Positions 31,441-42,639 of a stretch of DNA of 64,000 bases are shown in pieces. Within the stretch, counting starts at the first letter, position 1; each line of letters starts with the position of its first letter. Below the pieces are notes generated by a model that was not told the origin of the DNA, did no database searches, and saw only the letters and a list, made by a program, of their open reading frames with translations. The position numbers and the translations under genes were made by a program. Source of the stretch: Lepturacanthus savala (taxonomy: Eukaryota; Chordata; Actinopteri; Scombriformes; Trichiuridae); NCBI GenBank assembly GCA_030544235.1, contig CM060464.1, positions 36,131,602 to 36,195,601 on the forward strand. The letters are read 5' to 3'.

Positions 31441-32120
31441 TGACACACTTTGAGTTAGAAATCAAACACAGGAGAGAAAACATCAGGCTCCTCCAATTTT
31501 ATCCTAGTCTTGAAGTCTCAAACATTAACCTGCAGCATTTGTGCAGAATTGTCCTTTTTGGGGGTAATTAACGTCGCAGTAACTGATGAATCTCCCTGTC
31601 AAGGTCGATAGGGCCCAGTTTCATCCTACAGATGGATTATTTCCTCTCTTCTCTGTCTGCTGATGAGTTGATTGTCACACTGAGTTGAAAGTGTTGTCTC
31701 TGGTTTTTGCCCTTCATGTTTCCCATTGGCTGCTGTTCTTTCATCGTTGTGAGAAGACGGCAGCGGCAGCAGATCCATCACGGCGCTGTGCAGCACATGG
31801 TAATTGTTATCGTAGACGCAGAGCAGTAGCTTGAGGGCTGATGTTTGGGGAAACTTATTGAATTAATGACTCATTTGCATCCTTTGTCTGCGAGTTTAGC
31901 CTCTGGAGTCCCATTTACAGTCAGAGGGAAGCTCACACTCAGTAAAACATTCAACCACTCCAAATACCTCTTTCTTCTCTCTAAAGAAACTGAAATACTT
32001 AATTGGCATCCACTTAATCTGTGATTTATCATGAAGCCAAGAACTTTAGTCACAAACCCAATTATAATAAATAAACCGATCAGTGTAATTTGACATATAT
32101 GTCAGTTCCAAGTTTAAACT
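31441..32120. other. possible conserved noncoding element
   Basis: 31780-31915 has the mixed-complexity, stop-rich character of regulatory DNA, with ATGGTAATTGTTATCG, TTGAATTAATGACTCATTTG and CTTTGTCTGCGAG words. No coding frame is present. Conservation cannot be judged from one sequence. Confidence 0.3.
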
Positions 32121-32450
32121 TTTTAACCCTGTATTGCATACTGTTGCCATATGGCAACAATAAGTTTATCTTTATTGTTCTAAAAATCTCTGATATAAAA
32201 TCTATGTTTTTACACCTAGGTGTGAAAATGGGGCTTTTATTTTGAAGGACATATAATTCATGAGGTCACATGACCAAGATAGTTTTACATTTAATTAAAT
32301 TTTGATGGAATATATTATTATTTCTAATATGCTAAAATAGATGTGTTGCCATATAGCAACAATATACAAATATGATAAATTCCTAGTGTATAAACCTAAT
32401 GGAGTCTCATTGACTTACATAGCATGAAACTATCCTGAGTCTATGTTTAA
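32121..32450 (+). mobile_element. piggyBac-like MITE, copy 2
   Basis: It starts TTAACCCTGTATTG (32124), then GTTGCCATATGGCAAC (a 16-bp perfect palindrome, 32141-32156). A second GTTGCCATATAGCAAC palindrome is near 32345, and the element ends near CATAGCATGAAACTATCCTG. It is an inverted relative of 30593-30797. Confidence 0.5.
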
Positions 32451-32456
32451 AACTTG

Positions 32457-32830
32457 TCTCACAATGGTGAGGTCTTGTGGGTTGTTACGTCTTGTCATTT
32501 CCTGTTTTATTTTGAAAGATAACTCTCCTCTGGTTTCAGGTCACTTGCCCTTCCTCATGTGTCACCGGTCTGATTGTCGGCCCTGATTGTTTCACCTGTT
32601 CCCCATCACCCTGTGTATATCTTGTCTGTGTCTCCTCTTGTCTTGTGGTGAAGTGTTTGGTCCCAGTACCGATCACCAAAGCCTTTTTTCTTGCCCGTCC
32701 ACAGCCATAGTTGTGTTGCTCATGTGTTTCTTTGTTTTGCCTCGATTGAGTGACTTTTTTGTTTTAAATTAGTATAGTTGTTTGATTTCTAAATCTCCAG
32801 TTGTGATTATTGTGAATTATTTTCCTACAA
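32457..32830 (+). repeat. partial LTR of the family seen at 53363-54119
   Basis: TCTTGTCATTTCCTGTTTTA, AGATAACTCTCCTCTGGTTTC, CACTTGCCCTTCCTCATGTG and CGGCCCTGATTGTTTC match the complement of 53930-54100 in order. The 3' half of the LTR is missing. Confidence 0.7.
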
Positions 32831-35800
32831 TCAAATGAATGAAGACTTACTTCATAACTGATAACATAAAACAAGATTATACAATTAAAAATATTTACTT
32901 ATCATGATTATAGACACACTTTTTCAAATTGAATGCTTTAATTAAATGTTATTTTTCTTTTTTTAAGTGACAAGTTACAACAACTTGAATTCAGTTTAAA
33001 TCAAATTATGCTGGTATTAAAGTTTAAATAACACAACATTAGGTTGATGTTATTACATCAATCAACAAGTAAATATTTAATCTATTTCTATTATTGATGA
33101 CAGCGGCTCCTGATTTAGTTTTTAATAACTGTTCCTCTGAAGAATCTCAGCCCGTTTGAAGGTATTTGGGGGCCCAAGGCAAAGGCTCCTTTGGCCGCCC
33201 TCACAAAGTTGTCATTGCTGTTGTAGGCATAACCTGTTGTACGTAGGGGGCATTCTATAGTATTAGGGCCCTGCCTCCTCAAAGCTGATTGGCTCATGGG
33301 TTTCCCTTAATAACTTTGGATCTAAAGTTCGCAGGCTCACCAAACTTTTTGAGATTGATAATACTAACACCTGCACCATCTTTAGCCACATGGTGGTAAA
33401 CTGCAGCAAGGACCCCCAACAGCCCCAGAGCCCAGACCCAACTCTCAGAATTTCCATGGGAATTGTCATTATTATTAAATCTGTCTGATTTTTCTGAATC
33501 AGATTGATTAACAGGGATCTTTAACTGTCAGAAATAGTTTTCTATTGATGTGCAGATGCCGCTGATTCTCTTCTGATGATCTGGATGGCTCCACCTGTGC
33601 AGGCTGCATTTAGAGTTCACACCAACACTTCCCAATGATTTGTTGTGCATATAATTACAGGCGAATACGTCACGTCCACACAAGCTGCAGTTATGCTTTA
33701 ATCTACTGAGCTGTGACTGCCTGGAGGCCTGAGTTATTATTTGTTTACCACGTATAAAGTGAACATTGATCATGAGCAGAGGGAGGCAGCAGAAGAGCTC
33801 GCCTCAGCAGAAATGAAGGCTGAACGAGCCTCCTCGTTCTGTTTTGGTGACAAACTCCCCCGTCATTAACCTCTCTCTGCATTAATAGCAGTGTAATTAG
33901 TCCCTCATCCTCAATCCATAATGTTGAGTCAAGAAAGAGACGCTAATTTAGATGTAATTAGGCCTTTTGCATTGCCATTATGCCACTGTGATACGCCATG
34001 GAGGTAACGACAGGCTGTGAGTTGGGATGTTCAGCGCCGCTGGACGGCTGATCTGCTGCTAAACGACAGCACAGAATCAGAGTTACAGTCAGAGCACTGA
34101 AGGACAAACTGCAAGTAAGCAGATCTGCCAGAGAGAGACTGCAGAGGAGAAACTGTCACTCCAACTGCAGAAATTGCATTTTGGCAGGACAACACAGGAC
34201 AACAACAACACGCTAGCTTGACAGAACACAGACAAACCTGGTTCACAAACTATTGTGTGAAGATGAAGTGAAAAAAGCAATGCAGCGACTCCTCAGTGAT
34301 TCAGACTGAAGGTCTGAGCAGAGCCAACACACAGTAATGGTCACTGACACTGTGACACTGTGGAGCTAACGAGTGATTAGGGAATATGTGAGCAGGTGTG
34401 AATCAGGTGAGGAGGGGAAGGGCTGAAAGCACAGGAAGGGCTGGAGTAGGAGTGACTCTATGAAAGGACAGGACACTTCATGGTGTCATGAAGAGGTGAA
34501 CCAGGACTCAACAAGCAGGCTGCAGCAGCTGTGTTATAAGTGAAGTGAAAGAGGTTAAACATCTGTGACTAGCTTTTATAGCTTAAACTATTTTCATGAG
34601 ACGTTCTGAGGTTCTGTCGACCCAAATCATACTTTTATTCAGATTGATTTCAGTAAGTCTGTACAGCAAACAAACACATGGAATTTGTTTGAACTGTGAC
34701 TCATCCTTTTTTTTACAGTTGCATCTAAGGACCTTCTGGACCTTCAAACAAGGTGTGAACTGATTTCAGATCTTTTGTGATTTCAAGTATGTAATGACTC
34801 ACTCATAAAGACCCTAAACAGGAATTAGGGCTGCTTATTTACATGTTTAGATGGAAAAACTATAGTAAGTGCCCAAAACAACACATGGTAGCTGTAAATG
34901 ATCGTTTTAAAGCTTGTGCATGTTGGCTCTGTTGCAATGAATGGATTCCATGATTAGTATCCAAGTAGCACCTGGGTTTACCTACTAGTTCAAGTCAATA
35001 TGGCTGCCATGAAAAAGGTTCAATGAAACCATGAGGTCAAAGGGCTTCTAACTATTACAAAAAATAATCAACAGAAAAGCTGTTTTGAGACATTAACTGT
35101 CATCTCATTGTCTGCTTCATGCTTTTGTTTTTATTCTGATCAGCAAAACTGACGACATAAAAACGAACATGCAGAAACATTCCTAGATGTGTTTTTTTCC
35201 ATTAGAGGCTGCCATGAAAACAAAGCCCTGAGCCCTGATGGGACTGAGTCTGTTGCTGCCGGGGGGACCACTGTGATTTGTGGGTTTTCACACAGAGATT
35301 TTTGACAGAGGATTTTAGTCTCGACAGTAACGGAGCTGCAGGAACAGACCAGAGGAATGTGTCTCTCAGCTGTTTTTACAACCTGCTCCTCAAAAAGAAG
35401 CAGCATGGAGTCTCAGTCAGAGACAGAAACTGCAAACACACAAGCTGCAGCAGTGGGATCCAAACAACACACACAGTTTACACTCTGTTATATTCACTTG
35501 GCTGGGGGAGTTTTAAGCTGAGCTTTAAGTTGTATTTCTTAGTTCCAGTGGTTTTCACAATCAGACTTGAGTGTTTGTTCCTGTTTGTCTTACTTCAAGC
35601 TGTGAGATAATCATTAATCACCTTAGTAGAGTGGTGTCCTTATGTCTCAGATTAGAGATGAATATGTAATGTTATCATGGATCATGAGTTACAACTTGAG
35701 TAGTTGGGTTAGTGGCAAACCTGCCATGTGGTGTTCACTGCTCCACCATGTTCGCCCAGGTGGATTATATTTAAAATCGATCATTCTTTTTCGATTACAC

Positions 35801-35841
35801 CATTTGACATTTCATTTCAAAGAATCACATGAAATCATAAT
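32831..35841. other. no gene; regulatory-like island at 33830-34020
   Basis: 33880-33990 has three homeodomain-type cores (GTAATTAG twice, CTAATTTAG) and ATTGCCATTATGCC in sequence of intermediate complexity, as in teleost developmental enhancers. The remaining 2.8 kb shows no frame or repeat that I can support. Confidence 0.3.
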
Positions 35842-35862
35842 TATATATATATATATATATAC
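35842..35862. repeat. (TA)n microsatellite
   Basis: Short TA tract. Confidence 0.9.
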
Positions 35863-35919
35863 AGTTGGACTTTTAAATAACTAGAAACCTCACAAATGTT
35901 TCTTGAAACAGTTTTTATT

Positions 35920-36110
35920 ATTATTATTTTCTCTGATTATTTTTTGGTTTCTTTATTCTTCTATAATAGTAAACTGATGATCTTTGGGTTGAATCTTCAG
36001 CTTTGGAAAACAGTGATCAACATTTCACACCATTTTATGAAGCAAACAACTAATCAATTCATCATTTCAATAATCAATAGATTAATCAACCATTAAAATA
36101 ATTGTAGTTC
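35920..36110 (+). repeat. repeat family C, copy 2
   Basis: Matches 31230-31440, including ATAGTAAACTGATGATCTTT and CACCATTTTATGAAGC. It ends with ATTAATCAACCATTAAAATA. Confidence 0.6.
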
Positions 36111-37213
36111 TATGTCTGACTTTTTTAGGGAACAGATACAGATACAAGGGTTATATTGGAGTGAACTGAAAAAAATATTAAAGTAAAATATTTATGTAGA
36201 TCTTCAAATATGACAGAGCTAATCTTTGAAGTGTCTCTAAAGCCTCAATGTCAGGTCATTATGGATCAATTAAAACCTCTAATCAGAGAGCTGTGGTCAT
36301 TTAGGAAATTATTACTCTAATAAGATTGGAAGATTTAAAGAAGCTTTGAAGTCTCTTGTGTCAGTGTTGATTGGCAGCTGTGATTGATAGCTGTAACTTT
36401 ATTAAAAAAAAAAAAAAAAAAAAAAAAGCAGGTTCAACAGCAGCTGATCATTCTGACCTGAATGAAGCAGGATTCTCTGCAGCTGCTGCTGTTATTTTAA
36501 ACTGGTCCTGTGAGTTTGTACAGTCGACAGCTGCAGGAACAGTTTTCGTCAGGCAGATAAAACTCTCAGCAAACCTCTGTCCTTCCTAATAAAGGAAGAA
36601 AAGAGCTGAGTGGAAACTAACTGACCTCTAACACTCTTTAAACCCATCAGCACCTGTGGACATGTGAGGTCTAGATGTTAGTGGTTTGTCTTTGTAAAGT
36701 GTCGTTACTGATGAGCTGCGGTGATGAGGTTGAGCGCTCATCTAAATCAATACAGCCTGCTCCTCCCAGAGATAACGATTAAAGCCCATCGCCCCAATGC
36801 ACCCACAAAAACACACGGCGCAGTAACTAAGAGTCTATCGAACACAAAATCAAAGCACCGTGACATGGTGAAACGAACAGCAGATTCGCTCTGGTCAGCC
36901 ACCGCCGCTGCCACCATATCTTTCATTGTGAGGAAATGTGACCGAATGTGTTTTCTCCCTTTCAGAGGCCATTAGTGGGCCGATAGTGATCAGTGGGGTT
37001 TACATCACACTGGTTTAAATAGCTGCTGGCTGCTGCTGCTTATCTAATGGCCCACAGGAAGAAGAAGCCATTAGCGAATTAGCAGGTCCATCCTCATCAG
37101 GACTATGAGCCCAAGCTCTCACAAAGTTACAGAGAAACACAAGAGGATAACCGCTATGAACTCTGGGATGTAATGAGAGGACGGATCTTTGTTTCCATCA
37201 GAGAGTCTGTCTC
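36111..37213. other. poly-A tract and possible conserved noncoding DNA
   Basis: 36402-36427 is a pure A run. 36720-37090 is unique, GC-balanced, and has GAGGCCATTAGTGGGCC and GCCATTAGCGAATTAGCAGG (homeodomain-like cores). The open frame at 36721-36975 has no motif. Confidence 0.3.
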
Positions 37214-37540
37214 CTCTAAAGGGGTGTTCACACCGGACTCAATTGATGCGATTTTTTCGCGCGACAAATTAAATTTTGTCGCGTGATAAATTAAATTTTG
37301 TTGCGCTGTTTTGCGAAAATTCGCCAGATTGCGTCATCGCGTCCCCGTCTGTTATGTTTTCTCTCATCATCCGTGTGTGTGATCTCCACTGTCACTGCGT
37401 TGTACAGCTCTGAAAGTCCGAAGCTCCGCCGTCATTTCTGGGTACATGATACCGTCTGGAGGTGCACAGAGCTCGACTGGTTTCTACCGGAACTCCGCCT
37501 GGACGACACGGCTCCGTTGTCCGTTGAAGTCCGTTGAAAA
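37214..37540 (+). mobile_element. PIF/Harbinger-like fragment, copy 2
   Basis: GGGGTGTTCACACCGGACTC at 37221 is a typical teleost Harbinger terminus, followed by TCGCGCGACAAATT-like subterminal words. A short frame reads WFLPELRLDDTAPL, matching the beginning of the transposase-like exon of copy 1. Sequence homology to 3' of that point is lost at about 37540. Confidence 0.65.
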
Positions 37541-37548
37541 GTAAAAGA

Positions 37549-37968
37549 CTGGTGGTAAGTGAATTTCTCGTTGTCATGGAGACGTGCTCAATCAGAGGCA
37601 GCTGCACTGAAGTTTAAAAGGAGCTCAGGTTGGTTCCCTCACTCTCTGCTCAACTCTCCTGGGGGAAACACCGTCCGGCGGTCAGTGATAACCTCCACAC
37701 TCCACTCATGCCGTATTGGTAAATGTTAGTTCAAAAACTCATGTTGTTTCTCTCTTTTGTTTGTAGGCAACGTATGACAGAACATGAGGGCCCTTTGTTC
37801 CCCTTGACCCCGATTATCCCCGATTTGGGAAGCATTTATGTTGAACCGGCATGTTCTATACTTTGCTCCGTATTCCCTGAATGACATTTAATTTAGCCTT
37901 AATAAATTGGACTTTAAACCTCGAGCTGTGTCTGGGACTGTGCTGGGTTGGGGTCAGACACCACAGTA
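37549..37968 (+). repeat. LTR-like sequence
   Basis: A TATA-like TTTAAAAGG at 37610, an AATAAA at about 37899 and a terminus GACACCACA give an LTR-like arrangement. The start TGGTGG and end CACCACA are near-inverted. No second copy or target duplication is visible, so it may be a solo LTR or chance. Confidence 0.35.
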
Positions 37969-38282
37969 CATATAGTCCATATAGTATGAGTAAACAGTAA
38001 GAATACTTTAAGGAGTCTATTTCAAGTATATAAACAGAAATCTACAAGTAATATTCCGAACAAACTTTAAGTATAAGTAAACTAGTGAAATAACCAGAGT
38101 TTATAAAAAGCATACTTAAGGTATACTATAATAAACTAGAAACATGGACTTGAAGCACATAACTAGTACAATGGCAGGTATAGATAAGTATACTTGTGAT
38201 ATACTTTGATAAACTAAAAATAAGGACTCAAAGTATATAACTAGTACAATGGCAGTATAGAAATAAGTGCACCTGTGATATA

Positions 38283-39546
38283 CAGTGGGGAAAACAAGTA
38301 TTTGAACACCCTGCTATTTTGCTATTTCTCCCACTTAGAAATCATGGAGGGGTCTGAAATTTTCATCGTAGGTGCATGTCCACTGTGAGAGAGATAAACT
38401 AAAAAGAAAAATCCAGAAATCACAATGCATGATTTTTTAACAATTTATTTGTGTGATATAGCGGCAAATAAGTATTTGAACACCTGTGTGTCATCTAGAA
38501 TTCTGACCCTGAAGGACCTGTTAGTCCGCCCATTAGAAGTCCACCTGCACTCCATGTATCATCCTTATTCAGATGCACCTGTTTGAAGTCGTTAGCTGCA
38601 TAAAGACACCTGTCCACCCCATACAATCAGCAAGACTTTAACTTGTAACATGGCGAAGACCAAAGAGCTGTCCAACGACACAAGAGAGAAAATTGTACAC
38701 CTCCACAAGGCTGGAAAGGGCTACAGAGCAATTGCCAAGCAGTCATCCCATGACTCCTCTGTATCATCCAAATGGTCATATGCAAACTTAAGACGGGCCT
38801 TGACATGTGCTGATTTAAGCAGGGGAACCTTTCGTGCCATGCATGATTTCAAATCATGACGTCTTAGTGTATTACCTACAGTAACCTTGGAAACGTTGGT
38901 CCCAGTTCTTTTCAGGTCATTGACCAACTCCTGTCGTGTAGTTCCGGGCTGATTCCTCACCTTTCTTAGAATCATTGAGACCCCACGAGGTGATATCTTG
39001 CATGGGGCTCCACTCCGATTGAGATTGACCGTCATGTTTAGCTTCTTCCATTTTCTAATGATTGCTCCAACAGTGGACCTTTTTTCACCAAGCTGCTTGG
39101 CAATTGCTCTGTAGCCCTTTCCAGCCTTGTGGAGGTGTACAATTTTCTCTCTTGTGTCGTTGGACAGCTCTTTGGTCTTCGCCATGTTACAAGTCTTGCT
39201 GATTGTATGGGGTGGACAGGTGTCTTTATGCAGCTAACGACTTCAAACAGGTGCATCTGAATAAGGATGATACATGGAGTGCAGGTGGACTTCTAATGGG
39301 CGGACTAACAGGTCCTTCAGGGTCAGAATTCTAGATGACACACAGGTGTTCAAATACTTATTTGCCGCTATATCACACAAATAAATTGTTAAAAAATCGT
39401 GTATTGTGATTTCTGGATTTTTCTTTTTAGTTTATCTCTCTCACAGTGGACATGCACCTACGATGAAAATTTCAGACCCCTCCATGATTTCTAAGTGGGA
39501 GAAATAGCAAAATAGCAGGGTGTTCAAATACTTGTTTTCCCCACTG
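38283..39546. mobile_element. Tc1-like transposon, snap-back (fold-back) derivative
   Basis: Both ends are the same Tc1 5' end: CAGTGGGGAAAACAAGTATT at 38283 and its complement at 39546, with TA at 38281-38282 and 39547-39548. The inverted arms are 460 and 454 bp (38283-38742, 39093-39546), about 99% identical by eye, and both run through the 5' UTR into the first 31 codons of transposase. A 350-bp loop continues the gene on the minus strand only. The original 3' half is gone. Confidence 0.92.
38721..39185 (-). pseudogene. Tc1 transposase, N-terminal half
   Basis: From the ATG at 39185 the frame reads MAKTKELSNDTREKIVHLHK, KGYRAIAKQLGEKRSTVGAI (first helix-turn-helix) and GTTRQELVNDLKRTGTNVSK (second), then HVKARLKFAYDHLDDTEESW, the approach to the first catalytic Asp. 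It stops at the inverted-arm joint, so the DDE domain is missing. The first 31 codons recur on the plus strand at 38650-38742. Only DNA-binding function could remain. Confidence 0.9.
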
Positions 39547-39788
39547 TACTTCAAGTATTTAAGAGGGATACACCAAGTACATTGATAGCATATAGATGAG
39601 TGTACATGTTGTATACTTGAAAGTGTACTTTTGCAAACTTGAACTTAAAAGTATACTTTTATAAACTTAAAATGTTCCAATTTAGTCTGAAAGAGTATTA
39701 CATTAGTATACTTTCTAGTACACTGAGAGTACATGGTCTGTAGTATACTTTATATACTTATATTGAAGCATACTACTTTTTGTTAAGG

Positions 39789-39790
<2 letters not shown>

Positions 39791-39838
<48 letters not shown>
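39791..39838. repeat. (TA)n microsatellite
   Basis: About 44 bases of TA after GTGTG. Confidence 0.95.
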
Positions 39839-39839
<1 letters not shown>

Positions 39840-40492
39840 CAGTGGCGATTTGTGATCTTTCAAACAGGGGAAGCTCATATTTTCCGTACATCATAAACGT
39901 GTTATTTACAGACATCCCAAGTTCCAAAAAGTCATTTCAGGGAGATGTTTGTTGTTTATCGAGATGTTTAACCAGAACTTCTGGGAGACTTGGCCCAATG
40001 TTAGCATTGTTGTTGTTGTTGTTTTTTTTATAAATATGCAATGCGAGTGAGAGCGTGCAGGCAAAACAGTAACTCGTGCATTATACGTGGATCGCTTCAA
40101 TTCGATTGCACAGGTATGCGAGCGAGCGAGAGAGAGACGCAATCGATAAACATCTCTCTGAAATGACTGACAGGGCGTCTGGGGTGTCTGCATTATATAG
40201 TTTTGAAACCTGTCAGTCAAACTACATTCTGCTTTTTCTCCAATCACCATGCATCACCACTACATTCTGATTTTCATCCAATCAGCATGCGGATGTCAGC
40301 GTCCAGGCCAGCCCACACTCCATTCACTCTCAGAGACTCTCAGTGTCTATGGGGAAATGCATTGACCAGAGACCAGGAAGCGGTATGGGAATGTACAAAC
40401 ATGTAATTCATTTATTTATAAGTAGCTGATTCTGAAAGAAAAAAAATAAACAAACTAATAAACAAAACAAAGAAAAATTGGCAAACATATAT
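39839..40492. other. no recognisable gene
   Basis: Unique-looking DNA with short frames. CTACATTCTG...TCCAATCA-type words repeat twice at 40220-40300 (a local near-duplication of about 45 bp). Confidence 0.4.
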
Positions 40493-41126
40493 TGTGACGG
40501 TCTGTGCCCTTAAACATTCTCTGCCCCGACGTCAACACGCATTTCCACGCTGTACGTCACCACGCATTTCCACGCTGTACGTCACTACGCTGTCAGAAGG
40601 TTTTTATGAATGAACTCTGAGCTGAGCCCGGAAAGAGTAGGATCGGAGTAGTCAGTCGCCATTGGAAACTACTCCGTGCTGTGTCTTGTTCCCCGCGGCC
40701 GTCATGGTCTTCCCCGGAACCAGTCCGCCTGTAGACGTGTTGTCCTCAAAGCGGTTGTAGCGCCGCCCGGCCGACGGATCATGTGGGATCGCGCTGTCGC
40801 AGAGGAGCGGAGGTTTTCCACATCGCCTGAAAAGCTGCTGCCGAGTGCCGGCGTGGACTTCACTGCCGTATGTAAGGTAACACTGCCTTCATTCGGTTTT
40901 GGTTCACATACAATTTCAATACATTCACGGTTGATACATGAGGTGATCTGTGTGTGTTTCCTTTATGATTTTCTTATGGTATATTGTGTGTCTATTGTTT
41001 GCATCAGGGTCGAATGCATTGTTTCAGTGCTGTGTACGGTGAACTTGTTGGTATTATTAAACACCCTAATTGTCAGACTGGGACTCTGACTGGCACCCCT
41101 AAAACTTTCCCAACAAAACCGCTACA
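40493..41126 (+). repeat. Gypsy-2 5' LTR
   Basis: TGTGACGG to CCGCTACA. It contains a duplicated ACGCATTTCCACGCTGTACG (40538-40582). Its last 135 bp match 46907-47041 with about five changes. Confidence 0.85.
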
Positions 41127-41133
41127 TAAAAAG

Positions 41134-41151
41134 TGGCACCCCAGACTCAAA
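41134..41151 (+). other. Gypsy-2 primer-binding site (putative)
   Basis: TGGCACCCCAGACTCAAA, seven bases after the LTR. The tRNA is not identified. Confidence 0.5.
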
Positions 41152-41189
41152 GCACGGGAATATCAAGCAAGCAAAGACGGTCTGTGGCC

Positions 41190-42488
41190 ATGGCTCGGGC
41201 CATGGCCACAGACCGCTCCATTATGGATATGGAGGTGATTGAGGAGGAACCTCTTACAGCCCCAATACAGCTGGTAAATCAGCATGACCAGTTCAAACAC
41301 AACTTCAATACACTAGGAAAAGGTCAAAGTGAAATCATGGATGCACTGCATAACATAAAAATGGAGACTATGCAGGAAATGAATGACAGCCTGTCTATTC
41401 TTAGGGAGAAATTAATTCAGAGACAGGAACAAGGGGACCAAGACATTAAAGATCACATTAAGCAATGTACGGAATATGTCAGGACGCAAGTGACGGAGAC
41501 CATCAAGTGGAGGCTTCATCAGTACCAGGTGGAAGTGCTCAAGGATGTCCATAAAATCATGACTCCAATGGCAGACGTAGTCATGCACCTGCAACAGGAC
41601 ATAACAGCATGTCAGGGGTTATTGAGCAGTATGGCGGAGGAGGTGACTAACATTAAACAATACACCCTCCAAACATCACAGCCTTCTATGCCACCTCCGG
41701 CAGGGTGGAGTACTGCTATTCCATCGCTGCGTCCTTCTGCCTCTTTACCTTCGTCAGGGCCCAAGGACGATGCACGGCTGCAGTCCACAATGCATGCTGC
41801 TCATGGTTCCGAGCCTTTCATGCCTCACATGGGCTCTCCTATCCCGACGGCCCTGGGGGGAAGAGGGATGAAATGCCCGATTCAATTGCAATTCCCATGC
41901 TTTGGTAGGATGGAAGACGACACAGATCCTCTCACCTACCTTGAACAGTGTCGGGATTATCTGGCCGTGAATCCACTGTCTGATGACGAACTACTGGCCA
42001 CCCTGCGCAATGTCCTGTTCGGCACAGCCCGGGACTGGTGGGATGTGGTCAGACTGGAGACCTCTACATGGAGGGAGTTTGAACAGAGTTTCTTGTCAGC
42101 GTTTCTCTCTGAGGATTATATGGATGAGCTGGAGGAGCGCATTAGAACCAGAGTGCAAGGGGATGGTGAAAGCATCCGAGACTTTGCTTTCATGTTCCGA
42201 GCACTCTGTCAGCGGTGGAACCCAGAGATTACAGAGGCAAAAGTCATTCAGCTCATATTGAAAAGCATTCATCCGTCACTGGCAAGTCAGCTGAGAAGCA
42301 GTGGGCTCAAGACTGTGGATGCTCTGATGAGGCTGGGACAGCAGCTGGAGAAGGACAAGGAGAAGCAGCTGCGTCAGGAGGCCACCAGGAAACACACTCC
42401 TACCGCAAACAAGCCGCAGGGACCACGAACATCACTACCACCCCGCCAACATCTACCACATCTGCTCAAACTTACTGCTGGCTTATAA
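41190..42488 (+). pseudogene. gag: Gypsy-2 gag
   Basis: The ATG at 41190 opens a 432-codon frame. The first half is predicted coiled-coil (HDQFKHNFNTLGKGQSEIMD and following). The capsid part has IQLQFPCFGRMEDDTDPLTY, LRNVLFGTARDWWDVV and WREFEQSFLSAFLSEDYMDE, usual in Gypsy Gag. The frame ends at 42488. In the next frame the remains of a zinc knuckle read KGSHAPQNC, with the first part (CWL) in the old frame, so a one-base shift broke the nucleocapsid. Confidence 0.88.
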
Positions 42489-42639
42489 AGGATCACATGC
42501 GCCCCAGAATTGCCCAAATTTCACGTCCAATAAAGGGAGGAATTCAAAGTCTTCTTACCAACCTCCATCTTCCGCTGAGCCACCCACCAGCAGTGGGCCC
42601 ATAGTCAACACGGTAACGCACCAGCAGCCATCAAAGCAG

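Larger units (their letters stand above)
37969..39790 (+). repeat. AT-rich repeat with 75-80-bp internal tandem units, split by Tc1
   Basis: 37969-38280 and 39549-39790 are rich in AGTATACTT words. Two and a half units of about 78 bp repeat at 38110-38280 (AACTAGTACAATGGCAG occurs twice). The Tc1 element interrupts the second half. Non-autonomous element of unknown class. Confidence 0.5.

Noticed and set aside
33115..33469. Two short minus frames as a gene
   Set aside because: No motif, overlapping frames with stops, no exon structure.
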